Assembly (NCBI RefSeq): GCF_000312425.1
Contig: NZ_HE997181.1
Location: forward strand, 3,250,749 to 3,314,748
Source: Reyranella massiliensis 521
GTDB taxonomy: Bacteria; Pseudomonadota; Alphaproteobacteria; Reyranellales; Reyranellaceae
Reading direction: 5' to 3'
Length of the DNA: 64,000 bases
This document shows positions 54,974-64,000 of the stretch, piece after piece (position 1 is the stretch's first letter; each line of letters begins with the position of its first letter). The position numbers and the translations under genes were made by a program. The notes under the pieces are model-generated. The model was not told where the DNA came from, ran no database searches, and saw only the letters and a program-made list of their open reading frames with translations.

Positions 54974-55857
54974 GTACCGTCCGCAAAGCAGGTTTTGTCG
55001 TGCCCGCCACCGAGCGCGCCGCGTGGGAAGCGCTCCTCGAAGAGCGGTTGAGCGAAGATGGCTTCATTGTCGCGAGCTGCGAAGTCTCGCGCGACGGGCC
55101 ATGGCGCATCGACATCTTCGGCGAAGGCGAGGCCGCTTCGGTCGAGGCCGCGATCGTCGCCGCGGCACAGGCTCTGGGCGTCCCTCGGCCGGACTGGCAG
55201 TGGGAAGACCTTCCCGACATCGACTGGGTCGCCGAGAACCAGCGCTCGTTCCAGCCCTTCACCGTCGGTCCGTTCTGGGTTCATCCCTCGCATGTCAGCG
55301 ACGGCATGCCGAGTGGATTGCTGCCGTTGCGCATCGATGCCGGCCTAGCCTTCGGTACCGGGACGCACGCCACGACGCGCGGCTGCCTGGAGATGCTGGC
55401 GACGCTCGATCCGAGCGAAACGGTGAATGCCGTCGATGTCGGCTGTGGCAGCGGCATCCTTGCCATCGCCATGGCCAAGCTTTGGCAGCGGCCGGTGATC
55501 GGCGGCGACAACGATGCCGAGGCCGTCGACGTGGCGCGCGAGAACGCCGAACTGAACGGCGTGGCCAACTTCTGTCGTTTCTTCGTGTCGGCTGGCCTCG
55601 ACGCCGACGAGCTGCGGGGGCCCGCGCCTTACGATCTCATCGTGGCGAACATTCTCGCCGGGCCGCTGGTCGAGCTTTCAGAGTCCTTCGCCGCCGCGGT
55701 CAGGCCAGGGGGACGTGTATTGCTGAGTGGGCTATTGGTCGAGCAAGCCGTTCAAGTCCTCTCGGCCTATGGCCGGCACGGCTTCACTTTCGAGCGCCGT
55801 ATCGACCTAGAAACCGGCGGCGCCTGGTGGCGCAGCCTGGTGCTCCGGCGGACCTAG
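54970..55857 (+). CDS. prmA: Ribosomal protein L11 methyltransferase PrmA
   Basis: A 295-residue cytoplasmic SAM-dependent enzyme that methylates ribosomal protein L11. Motif I is NAVDVGCGSGILAIA near residue 155, followed by GGDNDAEAVDVARENA. The PrmA-specific GTGTHATTRGCLEML appears near residue 135 and NILAGPLVEL near residue 220. The ATG overlaps the ATPase stop (ATGA), so prmA is coupled to an unrelated importer operon. A terminator follows. Confidence 0.94.
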
Positions 55858-55891
55858 ACGCAGAAGGCCGGCGAGGCCTACCCGGAACGAT

Positions 55892-55919
55892 AAAGGGCCG
55901 ACTTTCGCCGGCCCTTTTA
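55892..55919. terminator. Bidirectional Rho-independent terminator after prmA
   Basis: A 9-bp perfect stem, AAAGGGCCG (55892-55900) and CGGCCCTTT (55909-55917), is followed by TT on the plus strand and by the T-rich complement of its own A-run on the minus strand. It lies 34 bases after prmA and 22 bases after the convergent DUF1127 gene, so it can stop both transcripts. Confidence 0.8.
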
Positions 55920-55941
55920 CGCTTACGCTACGCTACAAACT

Positions 55942-56349
55942 CTACGCTGCGCGACGCAGATTCTGGTTCGCCGCAACGACGAGGCCGGTGACGCCGTCGA
56001 TCTGCGGGACAATACCTTCGGCGGCCTCGCGGACAGCGAAGCTGATGTCCGCACGGCAGAGGCCGAGATCGGACAGTTCGCGGTCGGTCATGCGGTGCAG
56101 TTGGGCCTCGGCGGCCCGCACCTTCATGTCGGCTTTGATGCCTGCGACAAGCCGGTCGTATTGCCGGCCGAGCCACAGAAAGCCGTCACCCAGAGCGTTG
56201 GCCAGCATCTCGGCGCGTGCATATCGGGCACGCAGCTCGATCAAGCGGCGGTCGTCGAAGGTGAAGCCGATCTTGGAAATCCCGTTTCCCCCCGCCGGCG
56301 CAGTTTCGCTGGTCAGATCTTCAAAGGTCCGAATCGGCTGGGTCATCAT
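55942..56349 (-). CDS. DUF1127 (YjiS-like) protein with N-terminal extension
   Basis: A 135-residue protein. The C-terminal half has the DUF1127 helix pair (AEAQLHRMTDRELSDLGLCRADISFAVRE at about residues 77-105). The first 70 residues form an Arg-rich helical extension that ordinary 45-70 residue DUF1127 proteins lack. DUF1127 proteins in alphaproteobacteria act in RNA or phosphate metabolism, perhaps by binding RNA. ATG 56349, with a second ATG three bases on, follows AAGGAG. Upstream repeats suggest tight regulation. Confidence 0.82.
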   Translation of the reverse strand: MMTQPIRTFEDLTSETAPAGGNGISKIGFTFDDRRLIELRARYARAEMLANALGDGFLWLGRQYDRLVAGIKADMKVRAAEAQLHRMTDRELSDLGLCRADISFAVREAAEGIVPQIDGVTGLVVAANQNLRRAA

Positions 56350-56364
56350 GATAGTCTCCTTCTT

Positions 56365-56434
56365 GTGCAGCGCACTTATTGAATGCTGCACCGCACCTAG
56401 CAAATATAGAGCCTTGAGTTACAACAATAAGTGC
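56365..56434. promoter_or_regulatory. Promoter region with paired inverted repeats upstream of the DUF1127 gene
   Basis: GCACTTATTG (56372-56381) and CAATAAGTGC (56425-56434) form a perfect 10-bp inverted repeat with a 43-base spacer. Within it lies AAATATA (56402-56408), which reads TATATTT on the minus strand and could be a -10 element. GTGCAGC (56365-56371) and GCTGCAC (56385-56391) form a second, nested repeat. The layout looks like two operator half-sites flanking a promoter in an unusually AT-rich patch. Confidence 0.5.
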
Positions 56435-56560
56435 CGGTCTTGAAGGGTCGATATGCATCCATTGCATGACACAATATAATTTTGCATCTCGCGGATGCGA
56501 AAGAACAAATATTGCTTAATTTGCCTGTTTCCAGCACGACGCGTAGGGTCCCAAATCATC

Positions 56561-58570
56561 ATGAGTTCCGCCCCAGACGACGTTCTTCATCTCCTCCGCC
56601 AGCGCGGGCGCAATCCCGACCCGGCTGTTCTCGATTCGCTCATGCGCGGCGTGGCGGCAGCCCCCGAAGGGCTGGCGGGGCCTGAGTGGATCGAGCTGGT
56701 AGAGCCTGGTGCCGATGCTGAACTGATCAGCGCGCTGACCAAATGGCGGGCAGAACTAGCAGAGGCCGGGGACGGTCTCGACGTCTCGCCTGCACCAGCC
56801 AACCGCCTCGGAGACCTGCGGGCCGAACTGAGGCGTCGCGGACTCGACGGCTTCGTCGTGCCGCGCGCCGACGAGCATCAGGGAGAGTACGTACCGCGCC
56901 GCTCCCAGCGCTTGGGCTGGCTCACGGGCTTCGTGGGCTCCGCCGGCCTCGCCATCGTCCTGGCCGATAAGGCGGCGATCTTCGTCGATGGTCGCTATAC
57001 GCTCGCCGTGCGCGCACAGGTCGATATCGCAGCCTTCGTGCCGCACCAAGTTCCCGAAGAACTACCCGAGCAGTGGATCGCAACGAACCTGCCGCGCGGC
57101 GGCAAGCTCGGCTTCGACCCCTGGCTGCAGACGGTTGACGGTTACGAGCGTTTTGCGCGGGCCTGCCAAAGCGCCGGAGGCAGTTTTGTCTCCGTCGAAT
57201 CCAACCCCGTCGACTCGGTCTGGCACGACCGGGCGCCGGCGCCGCTGGCGCCTGTCGTGCCACAGCCGGTCGAGTTCGCCGGCGAAGCGAGCGAGACCAA
57301 GCGGGCGCGCGTCGCCCAAGCCATCGCGGCCAAGGGGGCCGACGCCGCATTGATCACGGCCCCCGATTCGATCGCCTGGCTCCTGAACGTGCGCGGCGGA
57401 GACGTTCCGCGCACGCCCTTTCCGCTGGGCTTCGCCGTGTTGCACGCCGACGGCCATGTCGATCTCTACATGGACCGCCGCAAAGTGCCGGACCGTACGG
57501 CCGCCTGGCTCGGCAACGCCGTCACCCTGGCGCCGCCCGAGGAGCTAGGCAGCGCGCTCGACGCCCTCGGACAAACGGGCAAGCGCGTCCTGATCGAGGC
57601 GGCGACGGCGCCCTACTGGGCGGCCACGCGCCTTCAGGCGGCCGGCGTCACCCTCGTGCGCGATGCCGATCCGGTATCGCTGCCCAAGGCCTGCAAGAAC
57701 AAGGTCGAACTGGAGGGCATCCGCAGCGCCCATCGCCGCGACGGGGTCGCCGTCAGCCGCTTCCTGGGCTGGCTCGCCCGCGAATCGAAGAGCGGCAAGC
57801 TGCGGGAAATCGAAGTTTCCGACCGCCTGCAGGCGCTGCGCGAGGAAACCGGCAAGCTGCGCGATCTCAGCTTCGACACGATCTCCGGCGCCGGGCCCAA
57901 TGGCGCCATCGTCCACTACCGCGCCTCCGAAGCGACCGAGCGTCCGCTCGAACCTGGCAGCCTCTATCTGGTCGATTCGGGCGCGCAGTATCGCGACGGC
58001 ACGACCGACATCACGCGCACCGTGGCGATCGGCACACCGACGCCGGAGATGCGCGACCGCTTCACCCGTGTACTCAAGGGCCATATCGCGCTGGCGACGG
58101 CGCGCTTCCCGGTCGGCACATCCGGCTCCCAGCTCGATGCGCTGGCGCGCTATGCCCTCTGGCAGGTCGGGCTCGACTACGACCATGGCACCGGCCACGG
58201 CGTCGGCGCCTATCTTTCCGTACACGAAGGGCCGCATCGCATCTCCAAGATGCCCAACACCGTGGCGCTGCAGCCCGGCATGATCGTCAGCAACGAGCCG
58301 GGCTACTACAAGGCCGGCGGATACGGCATCCGCATCGAGAACCTGATCGCGGTGAAGGAAGCCGAGATCGAGGGTGCCGACCGGCGCTATCTCGAATTCG
58401 AGACCCTGACACTTGCCCCCATCGATCTTGCCTGCGTCGAGCCGAAACTTCTGACCGATGCCGAGCGGCGGTGGCTCAATGATTATCACCGGCGCGTGCG
58501 CGAGACGGTCGAGCCCGAAACCGACGAAGCGACCCGCGCCTGGCTGGCGGAAGCGACCCGCCCGATCTGA
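56561..58570 (+). CDS. M24-family Xaa-Pro aminopeptidase with N-terminal extension
   Basis: A 669-residue cytoplasmic metallopeptidase that removes N-terminal residues before proline. The C-terminal pita-bread domain has the metal ligands: Asp pair in LVDSGAQYRDGTTDITRT near residue 480, His in HGTGHGVG near residue 545, Glu in VSNEPGYY near residue 580, and Glu in IENL. Two creatinase-type N-domains precede it. The first 80-90 residues are an added Glu/Ala-rich helical region. ATG 56561 is preferred, since an in-frame ATG at 56495 adds a Cys/Arg-rich stretch in the AT-rich spacer. Confidence 0.9.
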   Translation: MSSAPDDVLHLLRQRGRNPDPAVLDSLMRGVAAAPEGLAGPEWIELVEPGADAELISALTKWRAELAEAGDGLDVSPAPANRLGDLRAELRRRGLDGFVVPRADEHQGEYVPRRSQRLGWLTGFVGSAGLAIVLADKAAIFVDGRYTLAVRAQVDIAAFVPHQVPEELPEQWIATNLPRGGKLGFDPWLQTVDGYERFARACQSAGGSFVSVESNPVDSVWHDRAPAPLAPVVPQPVEFAGEASETKRARVAQAIAAKGADAALITAPDSIAWLLNVRGGDVPRTPFPLGFAVLHADGHVDLYMDRRKVPDRTAAWLGNAVTLAPPEELGSALDALGQTGKRVLIEAATAPYWAATRLQAAGVTLVRDADPVSLPKACKNKVELEGIRSAHRRDGVAVSRFLGWLARESKSGKLREIEVSDRLQALREETGKLRDLSFDTISGAGPNGAIVHYRASEATERPLEPGSLYLVDSGAQYRDGTTDITRTVAIGTPTPEMRDRFTRVLKGHIALATARFPVGTSGSQLDALARYALWQVGLDYDHGTGHGVGAYLSVHEGPHRISKMPNTVALQPGMIVSNEPGYYKAGGYGIRIENLIAVKEAEIEGADRRYLEFETLTLAPIDLACVEPKLLTDAERRWLNDYHRRVRETVEPETDEATRAWLAEATRPI

Positions 58571-58585
58571 GTTCGCCCCTGAAGC

Positions 58586-62433
<3,848 letters not shown>

Positions 62434-62437
62434 GCGG

Positions 62438-63262
62438 TCAGAAGATGCCCGAGAACCAGCCGCCGCTCTCGTCGGGTGGCCGCGTGCCTTCGCCCGTCAT
62501 CAGGAAGTAGCTGTCCTGGTACCACTCACTGCCGGGGAAATTGTAACCAAGCACGGCCGCCGCTTCCTTGGCTTCGCTCTTCACGCCAAGCGACAGGTAG
62601 CTTTCGACCAGCCGGTGCAGCGCCTCGGGAACGTGCGTAGTCGTCTGATAGCGCTCGATCACGACACGGTAGCGGTTGATAGCGCCGATATACTGCTGGT
62701 GCTGCTGGTAGTAGCGGCCGACCGACATTTCCTTGCCGGCGAGATGGTCGATGCAGAGCTCGACCTTCAGGCGCGCGTCTCGGGCGTAGGGTGAATCGGG
62801 AAAGCGGCTCACGACCTCGGCAAGGGCATCGAGCGCCTGCTGCGTCACGCGCTGGTCGCGGCCGACGTCGGAGATCTGCTCATAGAAACAGAGCGCCTTC
62901 AGGTAGTAGGCGTAGGGGAGGTCGCGGTGGCCGGGATGGAGCTGGATGAACCTATCCAGCGCGATGATGGCCTCGTCATACTTGTTCGACTCGTAGTAGG
63001 CGAACGCCGCCATGATCTGGGCCTTGGTCGCCCACACCGAATAGGGATGCTGGCGGTCGACTTCCTCGAAGTTCTTCGCAGCGCTCTTGTATTCCTGGGC
63101 GCTCAGATCATCGAGGCCGCGGTTGTAGAGTTGCTCGACCGGCTGCTCGACATAGGTCGAATTGTCGTCGGAACCGCTGCAGCCTGCGAGACCAAGGCCC
63201 GCAATGGCCAGAGCCAGTCCTGCACCGATGCTGAGAGTCCTACATCCAACCGCTTTCGACAT
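62438..63262 (-). CDS. bamD: Outer-membrane assembly lipoprotein BamD
   Basis: A 274-residue outer-membrane lipoprotein of the BAM complex. The N-terminal signal ends in a lipobox (GLAGCSG, Cys28). About five TPR-like helical repeats follow, including YNRGLDDLSAQEYKSAAKNFE, PYSVWATKAQIMAAFAYYE and FPDSPYARDARLKVELC. It is essential for outer-membrane protein assembly. It lies between the ftsZ terminator and recN. No lpxC gene separates it from ftsZ. Confidence 0.94.
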   Translation of the reverse strand: MSKAVGCRTLSIGAGLALAIAGLGLAGCSGSDDNSTYVEQPVEQLYNRGLDDLSAQEYKSAAKNFEEVDRQHPYSVWATKAQIMAAFAYYESNKYDEAIIALDRFIQLHPGHRDLPYAYYLKALCFYEQISDVGRDQRVTQQALDALAEVVSRFPDSPYARDARLKVELCIDHLAGKEMSVGRYYQQHQQYIGAINRYRVVIERYQTTTHVPEALHRLVESYLSLGVKSEAKEAAAVLGYNFPGSEWYQDSYFLMTGEGTRPPDESGGWFSGIF

Positions 63263-63311
63263 GTCCCATCCGTCACATTTACGCCGGCCGGGTTTATATC
63301 ACGCGGCGGCT

Positions 63312-63338
63312 AAAAAAAGAGGGGCCGAACGGCCCCTC
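63312..63338 (-). terminator. Rho-independent terminator of ftsZ
   Basis: On the minus strand a 9-bp perfect stem (GAGGGGCCG / CGGCCCCTC, plus 63330-63338 and 63319-63327), capped by a UUCG-like tight loop, is followed by seven T residues. It lies 33 bases past the ftsZ stop, a textbook intrinsic terminator. It separates ftsZ transcription from bamD. Confidence 0.92.
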
Positions 63339-63370
63339 CAGGAGATGCGTAGAGACTAACAGTACCTGCG

Positions 63371-64000
63371 TCAGTTGGCTTGCCGCCGCAGAAATGCAGG
63401 AATTTGCAGGTCGTCGTCATCTCGCGCCGGCTTGGTGCGCTCGGTGACGTCGAGGCTGATGGAGGTCTGCACCGGGCCCGGACGGGCTGCAGGCTGCTTG
63501 GAAGCCACCGGGACGACATTTTCCGCGACCGGACGGGCAACGGACGGCTCGACAGGCGCTGCCGGCGCAGTCGCCGGCGCTGCTGCAGGCTTCGGGGCCG
63601 AGAAGGCGCCGGTGATCCGCTGGAACAGGTTCGGCGCACGGCTTTCCGTGCCCGACCGCGCGGCCATCGGTCGCGCAACAGGTTCGGCGCGCGTCGGGGC
63701 CTTGGCGGGCGACGGACGGCTGACGCGCCAGTCGTTCTCGTCGACCAGCGGACGCTGAGCCGCCACGGGGGCCGGAGCCGGCACAGGCGCGGGTGCCGGG
63801 GCGGCCGCGACGGGAACAGGCGCCGGGGCCAGAACGGGCGCCGGAGCAGCCGGCGCCTCAACCGGCGCAGACATCACGGGAGCCGCTTCGGCGACCACGG
63901 CAGGTGCGGGCATCGGTGCCGGAGCAGGCGCTGCCACCGCGGCGATCGGCGCGGGCTCAGCGAGCGGCGGAGGCGGCGGCACGACGGTGACCGGCGGCGG
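63371..64000 (-). CDS. ftsZ: Cell-division protein FtsZ, C-terminal tail (5' end outside window)
   Basis: The last 209 residues of FtsZ. Most is a Pro/Ala-rich disordered linker (repeated PAPAPVP-type stretches), ending in the conserved C-terminal peptide DDDLQIPAFLRRQAN, which binds FtsA, MinC and related partners. The GTPase domain lies outside the window. The linker is long, as is usual in alphaproteobacteria. The gene order ftsZ-bamD-recN-ligA supports the identity. Confidence 0.9.
   Translation of the reverse strand, partial: PPPVTVVPPPPPLAEPAPIAAVAAPAPAPMPAPAVVAEAAPVMSAPVEAPAAPAPVLAPAPVPVAAAPAPAPVPAPAPVAAQRPLVDENDWRVSRPSPAKAPTRAEPVARPMAARSGTESRAPNLFQRITGAFSAPKPAAAPATAPAAPVEPSVARPVAENVVPVASKQPAARPGPVQTSISLDVTERTKPARDDDDLQIPAFLRRQAN

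Noticed and set aside
63371..64000. Pro/Ala-rich repetitive stretch as a separate repeat protein
   Set aside because: It ends in the FtsZ C-terminal peptide and is followed by bamD-recN-ligA, so it is the FtsZ linker.

Overview
The window is a dense, high-GC (about 65-68% by eye) bacterial chromosome segment with almost no spacer DNA. No stretch over 300 bases lacks a gene. I saw no rRNA, tRNA, insertion sequence, integrase or CRISPR array. An alphaproteobacterium, perhaps Rhodospirillales-like, is the best guess. The evidence is the ftsZ-bamD-recN-ligA order on the minus strand at the right edge, the FtsZ tail peptide, a CTTG-N18-CTATAT heat-shock-type promoter before htpG, a DUF1127 protein, a Bug-type binding protein, and many amidase, amidohydrolase, SDR and MaoC genes. 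The genus cannot be fixed from this alone.

Layout. 1-11.5 kb: the 3' part of hrpB, then amidase, apt, a PaaI-like thioesterase, a DUF2817 peptidase-like protein overlapping a cyclic-nucleotide-domain patatin phospholipase, an ArsR/SRPBCC pair, an NTF2-like protein, an MFS transporter, a cupin, and a divergent DUF2000/AraC pair. 11.5-17.1 kb (minus): an acyl-CoA cluster of an HMG-CoA-synthase-like protein fused to a DUF35 OB-fold, an SCP-x-type thiolase, two MaoC-type hydratase halves and an SDR, with two Rho-independent terminators; a NUDT19-like hydrolase is upstream. 17.2-26.8 kb (plus): HdeD-like membrane protein, BKACE, N-acyl-D-amino acid deacylase family protein, RraA-like protein, Bug binding protein, amidohydrolase, exported glutathione peroxidase, two small exported orphans and a gamma-glutamyltransferase.

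26.8-30.6 kb: a two-gene island of clearly lower GC, inserted between the 3' ends of convergent host genes. A 275-residue protein with distant ADP-ribosyltransferase-like features is translationally coupled (TGATG) to a 919-residue protein. The C-terminus of the large protein looks like the target-recognition region of MmeI-like methyltransferases, but no methyltransferase motifs are visible. This is the best candidate for an undescribed, possibly defensive, system.

30.6-48.5 kb: 8-oxoguanine-deaminase-like enzyme, exported beta-helix-like protein, IlvD/Edd dehydratase with a PhyH dioxygenase, htpG, GH25 lipoprotein, CurA-like reductase, ankyrin protein with an alpha/beta hydrolase, SDR, two tandem thioesterases, and a minus-strand catabolic operon (MBL-fold protein, FAD monooxygenase, DUF2783, SDR, GNAT). 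A protease-dead HtrA-like protein is next to uvrD. 48.6-58.6 kb (plus): uvrD/pcrA, a three-gene ABC importer joined to prmA and ended by a terminator, a DUF1127 gene on the other strand, and an M24 aminopeptidase. 58.6-64 kb (minus): ligA, recN, bamD and the ftsZ 3' end with a strong terminator.

The overall theme is catabolism and uptake of small acids, amides and acyl-CoAs, placed beside housekeeping replication, repair, division and envelope genes. Several intergenic palindromes look like operators, but their cognate regulators are not in the window.
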